This document shows positions 17,330 to 25,319 of a stretch of 42,585 nt of DNA, in pieces. Made by a program: the position numbers and the translations under genes. The DNA comes from Kitasatospora phosalacinea (lineage in GTDB: Bacteria; Actinomycetota; Actinomycetes; Streptomycetales; Streptomycetaceae). The stretch's first letter is position 1. Each line of letters starts with the position of its first letter. The DNA lies in NCBI RefSeq assembly GCF_000717185.1, contig NZ_JNYE01000069.1, positions 1 through 42,585 of the forward strand. The letters are read 5' to 3'. The notes under the pieces are model-generated. The model saw only the letters and a program-made list of their open reading frames with translations. It made no database searches and was not told the DNA's origin.

Positions 17330-17361
17330 GAAGTTCAGCTTCAACTTCTGAACTCTATGCT
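17330..17361. promoter_or_regulatory. Inverted repeats and -10-like boxes between rok7B7 and pepN
   Basis: AGTTCAG (17332-17338) and CTGAACT (17348-17354) form a dyad with a nine-base spacer. Within it GAAGTT (17330-17335) pairs with AACTTC (17343-17348). TATGCT (17356-17361, plus strand) and TAGAGT (17357-17352, minus strand) are -10-like on opposite strands. The dyad would sit at or near both start sites, so it may be an operator for one or both genes. Confidence 0.45.
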
Positions 17362-17458
17362 CCGGCACTGCTCGGAGGGGGAGTCAAGCCCGAACACGGA
17401 TCGTTACTCGCATGGGAGGATTCCCGGTAACCCGAGCCCTGACGAAGGAGTCCTGCGA

Positions 17459-20023
17459 GTGCCTGGCACCAACTTGACCCGTGAGGAGGCCCGCACCCGG
17501 GCCGCACTCCTGGCCGTGGACGCGTACGAGATCGAGCTCGACCTGAGCTCCGCGCGCGCGGGCGGCACCTTCCGGTCCACCACCGTGGTCCGGTTCACCG
17601 CCGCCGAACCCGGCGCCTCCACCTTCATCGACCTGGTCGCCCCCGCCGTGACGGAGATCGTCCTCAACGGCCGCGCCCTGCCGCTGGAGAACTTCGCCGA
17701 CAGCCGCATCGCGCTGCCCGACCTGGCCGCCGAGAACGAGCTGCGGGTCGTCGCCGACTGCGCCTACACCAACACCGGCGAGGGCCTGCACCGCTTCGTC
17801 GACCCCGCCGACGGCGAGACCTACCTCTACACCCAGTTCGAGGTGCCCGACGCCCGCCGCGTCTTCGCCAACTTCGAGCAGCCCGACCTGAAGGCCGCCT
17901 TCGCCTTCACCGTCACCGCCCCCGCCGGGTGGGTCGTGGTCTCCAACTCCCCCACCCCCGAGCCCGTCGGCGACGGCGACACCCGGGTGTGGACCTTCGA
18001 GCCCACCCCCCGGATGTCCACCTACGTCACCGCGCTGATCGCCGGACCGTACGTCGGCGTCTTCGACAGCTACGACAACGGCGCCCAGCACGTGCCGTTC
18101 GGCGTCTACTGCCGCCCCTCGCTGCGCGAGCACCTGGACGCCGACGCGATCTTCGCGGTGACCCGGCAGGGCTTCGACTACTTCCAGGAGAAGTTCGACT
18201 TCCCCTACCCGTTCGCCAAGTACGACCAGCTGTTCGTCCCGGAGTTCAACGCGGGCGCGATGGAGAACGCGGGCGCCGTCACCTTCCGCGACCAGTACGT
18301 CTTCCGCTCCAAGGTCACCGACGCCTCCTACGAGGCCCGCGCCGCGACCATCCTGCACGAGCTCGCCCACATGTGGTTCGGCGACCTCGTCACCATGGAG
18401 TGGTGGAACGACCTGTGGCTGAACGAGTCCTTCGCCACCTTCGCCGAGGTCGTCTGCCAGGCCGAGGCCCCCGGCTCCAAGTGGCCGCACTCCTGGACCA
18501 CCTTCGCCAACCAGATGAAGACCTGGGCGTACCGGCAGGACCAGCTGCCCTCCACCCACCCGATCATGGCGGAGATCAACGACCTGGAGGACGTCCAGGT
18601 CAACTTCGACGGCATCACCTACGCCAAGGGCGCCTCGGTGCTCAAGCAGCTGGTCGCCTACGTCGGCCAGGACGCCTTCTTCCAGGGCGTGCGCGCCTAC
18701 TTCAAGCGCCACGCCTGGGGCAACACCCGCCTCGCCGACCTGCTCGGCGCCCTGGAGGAGGCCAGCGGCCGCGACCTGCGCGCCTGGTCCGCCGCCTGGC
18801 TGGAGACCGCGGGCATCAACGTGCTGCGGCCCGAGCTGTCGGTCGCCGCGGACGGCACGATCGAGTCCTTCGCCGTCCTCCAGGAGGCCCCCGCGCTGCC
18901 CGCCGGCGCCCGCGGCGCGGCCGTGCTGCGCCCGCACCGGATCGCCGTCGGCCTGTACGAGCTCGTCGACGGCAAGCTGGTGCGCACCGACCGGATCGAG
19001 CTGGACGTCGACGGCGAGCGCACCGCCGTCCCGCAGCTCGCCGGGCGGAAGCGGCCCGCCGTGCTGCTGCTCAACGACGACGACCTCTCCTACGCGAAGG
19101 TCCGGCTCGACGCCGACTCGCTCGCCGTCGTCACCGCGCACCTCGGCGACTTCGCCGACTCGCTGCCGCGCGCCCTGTGCTGGGCCTCCGCCTGGGACAT
19201 GACCCGCGACGGCGAACTCGCCACCCGCGACTACCTCGCGCTCGCCCTCTCCGGCCTCCAGCGCGAGAGCGACATCGGCGTCGTCCAGTCCGTGCAGCGC
19301 CAGGTCAAGCTCGCCCTGGAGCTGTACGCCGACCCCGCCTGGCGCGAGACCGGCCTGCAGCGCTGGGCCGCCGCCGCCGAGGACGCCCTGCGCGCCGCCC
19401 CCGCGGGCAGCGACCACCAGCTCGCCTGGGCCCGCGCGCTGGCCGGCGCCGCCCGCACCGACGACCAGCTCGCCCTGCTCGCCGGGCTGCTGGACGGCAC
19501 CGCGGAGATCGACGGCCTGGCCGTCGACGCCGAACTGCGCTGGAGCCTGCTCGGCCGGCTGGTCGCCACCGGGCGCGCCGACGAGGCGGCGATCGACGCC
19601 GAACTCGCCCGCGACAACACCTCCTCCGGCCAGGAGCACGCCGCGACCTGCCGCGCGGCCCGGCCCACCGCCGAGGCCAAGGCCGAGGCCTGGGCGTCGG
19701 TGGTCGACTCCGACACCCTCACCAACTACGTCCAGGACGCCGTGATCGCGGGCTTCCAGCAGCCCGACCAGCGGGAGCTGCTGGCCGCCTACACCGAGAA
19801 GTACTTCGCCTCGGTCAAGCAGGTGTGGGAGACCCGCAGCCACGAGATCTCCCAGCAGATCATCGGCGGGCTCTACCCCGCCTACGCGGTCTCGCAGGCC
19901 ACCCTGGACGCCACCGACGCCTGGCTCGCCACCGCGGACCCGGCCCCGGCGCTGCGGCGCCAGGTCGTCGAGGCCCGGGCGGGCGTGGAGCGGGCGCTCA
20001 GGGCTCAGGCCGCCGACCGCTGA
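17459..20023 (+). CDS. pepN: Aminopeptidase N (M1 family)
   Basis: An 854-residue zinc metallopeptidase that removes N-terminal amino acids from peptides in the cytosol. The substrate-recognition GAMEN motif is at 266-270. The HExxH zinc motif is at 300-304 (HELAH), with the third ligand Glu323 in WLNESFA, eighteen residues on as expected. The N-terminal beta-domain (YLYTQFEVPDARRVFANFEQ) and the C-terminal ERAP1-like helical domain are full length. The GTG at 17459 has AAGGAG eight bases upstream; an earlier in-frame ATG at 17357 has no ribosome site. No signal peptide. The family assignment is very secure. Confidence 0.96.
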   Translation: MPGTNLTREEARTRAALLAVDAYEIELDLSSARAGGTFRSTTVVRFTAAEPGASTFIDLVAPAVTEIVLNGRALPLENFADSRIALPDLAAENELRVVADCAYTNTGEGLHRFVDPADGETYLYTQFEVPDARRVFANFEQPDLKAAFAFTVTAPAGWVVVSNSPTPEPVGDGDTRVWTFEPTPRMSTYVTALIAGPYVGVFDSYDNGAQHVPFGVYCRPSLREHLDADAIFAVTRQGFDYFQEKFDFPYPFAKYDQLFVPEFNAGAMENAGAVTFRDQYVFRSKVTDASYEARAATILHELAHMWFGDLVTMEWWNDLWLNESFATFAEVVCQAEAPGSKWPHSWTTFANQMKTWAYRQDQLPSTHPIMAEINDLEDVQVNFDGITYAKGASVLKQLVAYVGQDAFFQGVRAYFKRHAWGNTRLADLLGALEEASGRDLRAWSAAWLETAGINVLRPELSVAADGTIESFAVLQEAPALPAGARGAAVLRPHRIAVGLYELVDGKLVRTDRIELDVDGERTAVPQLAGRKRPAVLLLNDDDLSYAKVRLDADSLAVVTAHLGDFADSLPRALCWASAWDMTRDGELATRDYLALALSGLQRESDIGVVQSVQRQVKLALELYADPAWRETGLQRWAAAAEDALRAAPAGSDHQLAWARALAGAARTDDQLALLAGLLDGTAEIDGLAVDAELRWSLLGRLVATGRADEAAIDAELARDNTSSGQEHAATCRAARPTAEAKAEAWASVVDSDTLTNYVQDAVIAGFQQPDQRELLAAYTEKYFASVKQVWETRSHEISQQIIGGLYPAYAVSQATLDATDAWLATADPAPALRRQVVEARAGVERALRAQAADR

Positions 20024-20028
20024 GGAAT

Positions 20029-20185
20029 CAGGGGCCCGGGGAACGGCGGGCCCGGGGCTGCGAGGGGTTCACCGCCGGTGCGTGCCGTGGGGCTTCGGGT
20101 GCTGTCACTACGGCCCGGAGCAGCACGGACGCACCGGTGGGGTCCGGCCTCCAGCAGCTCGGACCCGCCGTTCCCCGAGCCCCTG
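20029..20185. repeat. Palindromic intergenic repeat element with 25-bp terminal inverted repeats
   Basis: The left end (20029-20053, beginning CAGGGGCCCGGGGAACGGCG) and the inverted right end (20161-20185) match at 23 of 25 positions, and the element is 157 bp long. The right 75 bp (20111-20185) resemble 25145-25219, with the same 50-bp spacing between conserved blocks. It fills the gap between the convergent pepN and histidine-kinase genes, so it probably also acts as a bidirectional 3' end. No coding capacity is seen. Confidence 0.75.
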
Positions 20186-20196
20186 TTCTCGCCTCC

Positions 20197-21741
20197 CTAA
20201 GCGTTCAGGGTCACGGTGAAGGTGGTGCGGCCCGGGGTGCTGTCGAGGGTGACGGTGCCGTGGTGGGCGTGGACGACGGCCCGGACGATGGCGAGGCCGA
20301 GGCCGGTGGAGCCGGTGCGGCGGGAGCGGGCGCGGTCGCCGCGGGTGAAGCGGTCGAAGACGTGGGGGACGAGGTCGGCGGGGATGCCGGGGCCGTCGTC
20401 GGTGACGGTGAGGCGGCCGGCGGGGTCGAGGCGGAGGGTGACGGTGGTGCCGTCGGGGGTGTGGGTGCGGGCGTTGGCCAGCAGGTTGGTGACGACCTGG
20501 GCGAGGCGGTGCGGGTCGCCGGGGACGGTGACGGGTTCGGCGGGGAGTTCGAGCAGCCAGCGGTGGCCGGGGGCGGCGGCCCGCGCGTCGGCGGTGCAGT
20601 CGAGGGCGATCCGGGTGAGGTCGGTGTCCTGGACGGCGAGCGGGCGTCCGGCGTCCAGGCGGGCGAGCAGCAGCAGGTCCTCGACGATGGTGCCCATCCG
20701 GCGGGACTCGGCGCTGATGCGTTCCAGCGAGTGCCGGACGGGCGCGGGGACGGGGCCGGGGTGCCGGAGGGCGAGTTCCGCGTGGCCGCGGACGGTGGCG
20801 ACGGGGTTGCGCAGTTCGTGGCTGGCGTCGGCGGCGAACGCGCGCAGGCGCTCCTCGACGTTCTGACGGCGGGTCAGGGCGTCCGCGACGTGGCCGAGCA
20901 GGCGGTTCAGGGCGGTGCCGACCCGGCCGACCTCGGTGCGCGGGTCGTCGTCGGGGACGCGTTCGGCCAGGTCGACGGCGCCGCTGGCGAGCGGGCGGGC
21001 GGAGACCCGTTCGGCGGTGGCGACGACCCGGTCGAGGGGCCGCATGGCGATCCGGACGGCCACCGTCCCGGCGGCCGCGGCGGCGGTGAGGGCGGCGGCG
21101 AAGACCACCAGCTCGATCAGCAGCAGGCGCCGGACGGTCTCGTCGACGGGGTGCAGCGGCAGGCCGGTGACCAGGGTGGCGCGGTCGTCGCCGGCGATGG
21201 CGGCGACCCGGTACTGGCCGAGGCGGGAGAGCCGGAGGTCGCGCGGGCTGCCGTCGACGGGCAGGGCGCGCAGGGCGCCCAGGTCGGCGGCGTCGAGCGG
21301 GACGGCGGCGTCGGCCTCCCCGGTGCTCCCGACGCGTTCGGTGCCGTCGGCGTGGTCGTCCTCGTCCCCGGCCAGGGCGCCGCAGACCACCGAGGCGTGG
21401 GTGAGGCCGCCGTCGACCAGGCGGGCGCCGAAGGTGCCGGGAGCCTGGCCGCGGGTGTCGTGGCCGTCCTCGCCGGGGTGTTCGAGGCTGGCGGCGTAGC
21501 GGCCCCCCGCGGCGGCGAGCTGCTGGTCGAGCCGGTCGACCAGGAAGTGCCGGAGCGCCTCGCAGGTGGCCACGCCGATGCCCGCGCAGATCAGGGCGAG
21601 CAGGACGAGGAGGCCGGCCACCAGCCGGGAGCGCAGCGTGCGGGGGCGGAGCGTGCGGGGGCGCCGGGCGGGGGCGGGGGCGGCATGGACGGCAGGGGCG
21701 GCGTGAACAGCAGGGCCGACGGGGTCGGCGGGGAGGGTCAT
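20197..21741 (-). CDS. Two-component sensor histidine kinase
   Basis: A 514-residue membrane kinase. Helix 1 is at about 40-60 and helix 2 at about 205-228. Between them lies an extracytoplasmic sensor domain of about 145 residues (Asp/Gly-rich, no recognisable fold), then a HAMP linker. The phospho-accepting His308 is in FAADASHELRNPVATVRGHA. ATP-binding motifs are NLLANARTHTPDG, DDGPGIP and TGLGLAIV. The ATG overlaps the regulator stop by four bases (ATGA). The pair is divergent from the ferric-reductase/FMN-binding/ApbE genes, which are its likely targets. The signal is unknown; redox or metal status is a guess. Confidence 0.93.
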   Translation of the reverse strand: MTLPADPVGPAVHAAPAVHAAPAPARRPRTLRPRTLRSRLVAGLLVLLALICAGIGVATCEALRHFLVDRLDQQLAAAGGRYAASLEHPGEDGHDTRGQAPGTFGARLVDGGLTHASVVCGALAGDEDDHADGTERVGSTGEADAAVPLDAADLGALRALPVDGSPRDLRLSRLGQYRVAAIAGDDRATLVTGLPLHPVDETVRRLLLIELVVFAAALTAAAAAGTVAVRIAMRPLDRVVATAERVSARPLASGAVDLAERVPDDDPRTEVGRVGTALNRLLGHVADALTRRQNVEERLRAFAADASHELRNPVATVRGHAELALRHPGPVPAPVRHSLERISAESRRMGTIVEDLLLLARLDAGRPLAVQDTDLTRIALDCTADARAAAPGHRWLLELPAEPVTVPGDPHRLAQVVTNLLANARTHTPDGTTVTLRLDPAGRLTVTDDGPGIPADLVPHVFDRFTRGDRARSRRTGSTGLGLAIVRAVVHAHHGTVTLDSTPGRTTFTVTLNA

Positions 21742-22451
21742 CCGGCGGCCGCCCGCAGGACGTACCCGGCGCCGCGGACGGTGTGGATCATCGGGGTCCG
21801 GCCGGCGTCGATCTTGCGGCGCAGGTAGCTGATGTACAGCTCGACCACGTGGGCCTGGCCGCCGAAGTCGTAGGACCAGACGGCGTCCAGGATCTGCGCC
21901 TTGCTGAGCACCTGGCGGGGGTGCTCCATCAGGTAGCGGAGCAGGGCGTACTCGGTGGGGCTGAGGTCGACGGGGTCGTCGCCGCGGCGGGCCTCCCGGG
22001 TGGCGGGGTCGAGGCGCAGGTCGCCGACGGCGAGGGTGCCGGGGGTGGCGGGGCCGGGGGGCGCGGTGCGGCGGAGCAGGCCGCGCAGGCGGACCACGAC
22101 CTCCTCCAGGCTGAACGGTTTGGTGACGTAGTCGTCGCCGCCCGCGCTGATCCCGGCGATCCGGTCCTCGACGGCGTCGCGGGCGGTGAGGAACAGGACG
22201 CGCACCTCGGGGGCGGTGGTGTGGATGCGGCGCAGCACTTCGAGCCCGTCGAAGTCGGGGAGCATCACGTCGAGCACCACGGCGTGCGGCTGCCAGTCGG
22301 CGGCGGCGGCGACGGCGTCCAGGCCGCCGGTGACGCCGCGGGCCTGCCAGCCCTCGTAGCGCAGGGCCCCGCAGAGGACCTCGACCAGGTCGGGTTCGTC
22401 GTCGACCACCAGGACCCGCCAGGGGGTGTCCGCGTGCTGCATGGGGGCCAT
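21738..22451 (-). CDS. OmpR/PhoB-family response regulator
   Basis: A 237-residue regulator. The receiver has the acidic pair in VLVVDDEPD, the phospho-acceptor Asp61 in VVLDVMLPDFDG, the switch Thr in LFLTARD and Lys in YVTKPFSLEE. The C-terminal winged helix includes LSPTEYALLRYLMEHPRQVLSKA-type residues ending in HTVRGAGYVLR. Two ATGs are possible, at 22451 and 22442. I chose the first because GGAACGG lies just upstream; the second is equally acceptable for the fold. It is translationally coupled to the kinase gene and shares a 172-bp divergent control region with the ferric-reductase operon. Confidence 0.93.
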   Translation of the reverse strand: MAPMQHADTPWRVLVVDDEPDLVEVLCGALRYEGWQARGVTGGLDAVAAAADWQPHAVVLDVMLPDFDGLEVLRRIHTTAPEVRVLFLTARDAVEDRIAGISAGGDDYVTKPFSLEEVVVRLRGLLRRTAPPGPATPGTLAVGDLRLDPATREARRGDDPVDLSPTEYALLRYLMEHPRQVLSKAQILDAVWSYDFGGQAHVVELYISYLRRKIDAGRTPMIHTVRGAGYVLRAAAG

Positions 22452-22568
22452 TCTGCCGTTCCGGGATGAGAAAGCGGTGAGATCGTCGGACTGCTCCGGG
22501 CCCCGCTGCCGGGCCTCCGAGCTGGGCGGACACCCTTCGGGGACCATCGATCGGGCAACGGGTTCACA

Positions 22569-22585
22569 GGAAACTGAGAGCTTCC
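22569..22585 (+). promoter_or_regulatory. Imperfect palindrome upstream of the ferric-reductase operon
   Basis: GGAAACT-GAG-AGCTTCC is a 17-bp near-palindrome (six of seven pairs) located 39 bp before the TTG start, in the divergent control region. It could bind the adjacent response regulator. OmpR-family sites are usually direct repeats, so this is tentative. Confidence 0.35.
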
Positions 22586-22623
22586 GGTGCGAGCGTGACC
22601 GGGTACCGCCGAAGGAGGGCCCG

Positions 22624-23958
22624 TTGACCGCACTTCCCACCCCCGCCCGGCCCGCCGCCCCGCACCCGGACGCCGTCCGCCGCGGCGTGCCCGCCCTGGT
22701 CGCGCTCGGTGCGCTCGGCGTCCTCGCGCTCTGGTGGACCGGCACCCCGCGGGTCGCGGGCGCCGCCGACTGGCTCACCGGCGCGGGTCGGATCACCGGC
22801 CTGCTCGCCGGGTACGCCGCGCCCGTCCTGCTGCTGCTGATGGCCCGGATCCCGCTGCTGGAGCGCGAGGTCGGCGCCGACCGGCTGGCCCGCTGGCACG
22901 CGTACGGCGGCCGCTACCTGGTCTCGCTGGTCACCGTGCACGTGCTGACGGTGGTCTGGGGCTACGCGCTGACCGGCGGTCAGGGCCTGTGGGGCCAGAC
23001 CGTGGAGGTCGTGTTCCACTTCCCCGACATGCTGAAGGCCACCGCCGGGACCCTGCTGCTGCTCGGCACCGGCGCGGTCTCCGCCCGGGCCGCCCGCCGC
23101 AGGCTCGGCTACGAGACCTGGTACTACCTGCACCTGGCCACCTACCTGGCCGTCGCGCTCGGCTTCGCCCACCAGCTCACCACCGGCGCCGACCTGGCCG
23201 ACGGCCCCGCGAGGGCCGGCTGGTACCTGCTGTACTTCGGCACCGCCGCCGTCCTGGCCCGGTACCGGCTGATCGGCCCGTACCTGCGCGACCGGCGGCA
23301 CCGGCTGGAGGTCGCCGAGGTCCGGGCCGAGGGGCCGGGCGTGGTCTCGGTGTTCCTGACCGGGCGGCACCTGGAGGAACTGCGGGCCGAACCCGGGCAG
23401 TTCTTCCGGCTGCAGTTCCTCACCCCGCAACTGCGCTGGGCCGCCAACCCGTACTCGCTCTCCGCTCCCCCGCACCCGCGCTTCCTGCGCTTCACCGTGA
23501 AGGACCTGGGCGGCCACAGCGCGGCCCTCGCCGCGCTCGCCCCCGGCACCGAGGTCCGCGCCGAGGGCCCGTACGGGGCGTTCACCGCGCGGCGGCACCG
23601 CGGCGGGCCGGTGCTGCTGCTGGGCGCGGGCGTCGGCGTCACGCCGCTGCGGGCGCTGGCCGAGACCCTCCCCGGGGAGCTCACCCTGGTGCAGCGCGCC
23701 CGCCGCCCCGAGGACGTGCTGTTCCGCCGCGAGCTGGCCGCCGTCGCCGCGCAGCGCGGCGTGCGCGTGCACGAACTGCTCGGCGGCCGGGCCGAGGTCG
23801 GCGACCTCGGTGCGGCGCTGCGCCGGCTCGTCCCCGGCCTCGCCCGGCACGAGGTCTACCTGTGCGGCCCCGAGGAGTTCACCGCCGACGCCGTGCGCGC
23901 CCTGCGCGCCGCCGGGGTCCGGGCCGGCCGCATCCACCACGAGTCCTTCGCCCTCTAG
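22624..23958 (+). CDS. Ferric-reductase-like transmembrane flavin oxidoreductase
   Basis: A 444-residue protein. Residues about 25-215 form five to six membrane helices of the ferric-reductase-like haem domain, with histidines in WHAYGGRYLVSLVTVHVL and YLHLATYLAVALGFAHQ placed to bind haem. Residues about 225-444 form an FNR-like cytosolic domain: FAD motif NPYSLSA with FTVKDLGGHS, nicotinamide motif LLGAGVGVTPLRALAE, and YLCGPEEF at the end. It probably moves electrons from NAD(P)H through FAD and haem across the membrane. I chose TTG at 22624 because AAGGAGG lies just before it and no ATG or GTG is better placed. It heads an operon with an FMN-binding protein and ApbE. Confidence 0.88.
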   Translation: MTALPTPARPAAPHPDAVRRGVPALVALGALGVLALWWTGTPRVAGAADWLTGAGRITGLLAGYAAPVLLLLMARIPLLEREVGADRLARWHAYGGRYLVSLVTVHVLTVVWGYALTGGQGLWGQTVEVVFHFPDMLKATAGTLLLLGTGAVSARAARRRLGYETWYYLHLATYLAVALGFAHQLTTGADLADGPARAGWYLLYFGTAAVLARYRLIGPYLRDRRHRLEVAEVRAEGPGVVSVFLTGRHLEELRAEPGQFFRLQFLTPQLRWAANPYSLSAPPHPRFLRFTVKDLGGHSAALAALAPGTEVRAEGPYGAFTARRHRGGPVLLLGAGVGVTPLRALAETLPGELTLVQRARRPEDVLFRRELAAVAAQRGVRVHELLGGRAEVGDLGAALRRLVPGLARHEVYLCGPEEFTADAVRALRAAGVRAGRIHHESFAL

Positions 23959-23972
23959 GAGCACCCGCCGCC

Positions 23973-24407
23973 ATGCGACGCGCCGTCATCACCGCCTCCG
24001 CGACCGCCGCCGGGGTCGTCCTGCTGCTCTCCCTCAAGCCCCACGACCCCGCCGCCGTCCGCGCCGTCCCCGCCGCGGACGGCACCGCCCCCGCCGGGGG
24101 CACCGGCGGCGTCCAGGACACCGGTGCGGACTCCCGGACCCTCACCGGCAGCGCGGTCAACACCCGGTACGGGCCGGTGCAGGTCGTGGTCACCATGGCC
24201 GGCACCAGGATCAGCAGGATCGACGTGGTGCAGTACCCCACCCGCGACCGCCGCGACCAGGAGATCAACGAGCGCGCCGTTCCCGTCCTCAACCAGGAGG
24301 CGATCGCCGCGCAGAGCGCCGACATCGACGTCGTCTCCGGCGCGACGTACACCAGCGAGGGCTACACCCGCTCGCTGCAGAGCGCCCTCGACCAGGCCGC
24401 GCAGTGA
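23973..24407 (+). CDS. FMN-binding domain protein, likely flavinylated
   Basis: A 144-residue protein with an N-terminal hydrophobic anchor or signal (MRRAVITASATAAGVVLLLS), a linker of about 30 residues rich in Ala, Gly and Pro, then a small FMN-binding domain. The motif DVVSGATYTSEGY contains SGAT at 122-125, the signature of NqrC/RnfG-type domains; Thr125 is the expected site of covalent FMN attachment. It lies between the membrane reductase and the flavin transferase ApbE and most likely accepts electrons outside the membrane. The ATG at 23973 follows TAGGAG. Its stop overlaps the apbE start by four bases. Confidence 0.88.
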   Translation: MRRAVITASATAAGVVLLLSLKPHDPAAVRAVPAADGTAPAGGTGGVQDTGADSRTLTGSAVNTRYGPVQVVVTMAGTRISRIDVVQYPTRDRRDQEINERAVPVLNQEAIAAQSADIDVVSGATYTSEGYTRSLQSALDQAAQ

Positions 24408-25123
24408 CCGCCGACCACGTCGAGCACGTGATGGGGACGGTCTTCTCCTTCGCCGTCCGCGACCCCGGGCCGGGGACCGGCCCGGCGCTCCGGCGCGCCG
24501 TGCAGCGGCTGCACCGGATCGACGCGCTGTTCTCGACGTACCGGCCGGAGAGCGAGATCAGCCGGCTCGGCCGCGGGGAGCTCGCCCTCGCGGAGGCCGA
24601 CCCCGAGGTGCGGTGGGTGCTGGAGCGGTGCGCGGAACTCGGCGCGGAGACCGGCGGCTACTTCACCGCGCGGCCCGGCGGACGGCTCGACCCCAGCGGC
24701 TACGTCAAGGGCTGGGCCGTCGAGGAGGCCGCCCGGACGCTGCGCGAGTCCGGCTCCGCGCACCACTGCGTCAGCGGCGGCGGGGACGTCCAGACCGCGG
24801 GCGGGCCCTGGCGGATCGGCATCGCCGACCCGCACCGCGAAGGGGCGGTCGCCCGGGTCGTCACCGGCCGCGACCTGGCCGTCGCCACCTCCGGCACCGC
24901 CGAGCGCGGCCCGCACGTCATCGACCCGCACACCGGTCTGCCCGCCGCCTCCTTCGCCTCCCTCACCCTGGTCGGCCCGCACCTCACCCGCCTCGACGCC
25001 CTCGCCACCGCGGCGTTCGCGATGGGCGCGCCCCGGGCCCTGCCCTGGCTGGCCGCGAAGGGCGTCCGGGCGCTGGCGATCCACCCGGACGGGCGGCAGG
25101 AGACGACGGCGGGCTGGGACTGA
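24404..25123 (+). CDS. apbE: FAD:protein FMN transferase (ApbE)
   Basis: A 239-residue ApbE-family enzyme that transfers FMN from FAD onto a threonine of a target protein. Recognisable parts are the N-terminal VEHVMGTVFSF, the FSTYRPESEISRL segment, LDPSGYVKGWAVEEA, and the C-terminal ATSGTAERGPHVIDPHTG with metal-binding and catalytic residues. It is shorter than the usual 300-350 residues because no signal or lipoprotein segment is present, so it should act in the cytosol. The GTG start overlaps the FMN-binding gene stop (GTGA). The adjacent FMN-binding protein is the obvious substrate. Confidence 0.92.
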   Translation: MTADHVEHVMGTVFSFAVRDPGPGTGPALRRAVQRLHRIDALFSTYRPESEISRLGRGELALAEADPEVRWVLERCAELGAETGGYFTARPGGRLDPSGYVKGWAVEEAARTLRESGSAHHCVSGGGDVQTAGGPWRIGIADPHREGAVARVVTGRDLAVATSGTAERGPHVIDPHTGLPAASFASLTLVGPHLTRLDALATAAFAMGAPRALPWLAAKGVRALAIHPDGRQETTAGWD

Positions 25124-25144
25124 GGCGGCCGGAGGGCCCTTCAG

Positions 25145-25219
25145 CGGCCCGGAGCAGCACGGACCTTCGACGGGATCCGGCCACCGGCAGGCACGGACCC
25201 GCCGTTCCCCGGGCCCCTG
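25145..25219. repeat. Half copy of the dispersed intergenic repeat
   Basis: 75 bp resemble 20111-20185. The first 19 bases (CGGCCCGGAGCAGCACGGA) are identical, and the terminal block at 25195-25219 differs at one of 25 bases. It follows apbE at a convergent junction. Confidence 0.7.
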
Positions 25220-25247
25220 GCGGGGCTCGTCGGCAGCGCCGGAACGC

Positions 25248-25298
25248 GACGGCGACCGCCGGGTCTCCGACCTGGGTCGGGATCCGGCGGTCGCCGTC
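25248..25298. terminator. Bidirectional terminator between apbE and the small membrane protein
   Basis: A perfect 15-bp stem, GACGGCGACCGCCGG at 25248-25262 with 25284-25298. The loop itself contains the CCGACC/GGTCGG hairpin. It lies between convergent genes. Confidence 0.8.
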
Positions 25299-25319
25299 GT
25301 CCGGGCGGTGGGGCCCGGG

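Noticed and set aside
20029..20185. An insertion sequence between pepN and the kinase
   Set aside because: No transposase frame exists in 157 bp and no target-site duplication is visible. It was kept as a small repeat element.
17929..21828. A 1299-residue open frame on the plus strand
   Set aside because: It runs out of frame with pepN and antisense to the kinase and regulator. Its sequence is Arg/Gly/Ala-rich with no domain, as expected from high GC bias.
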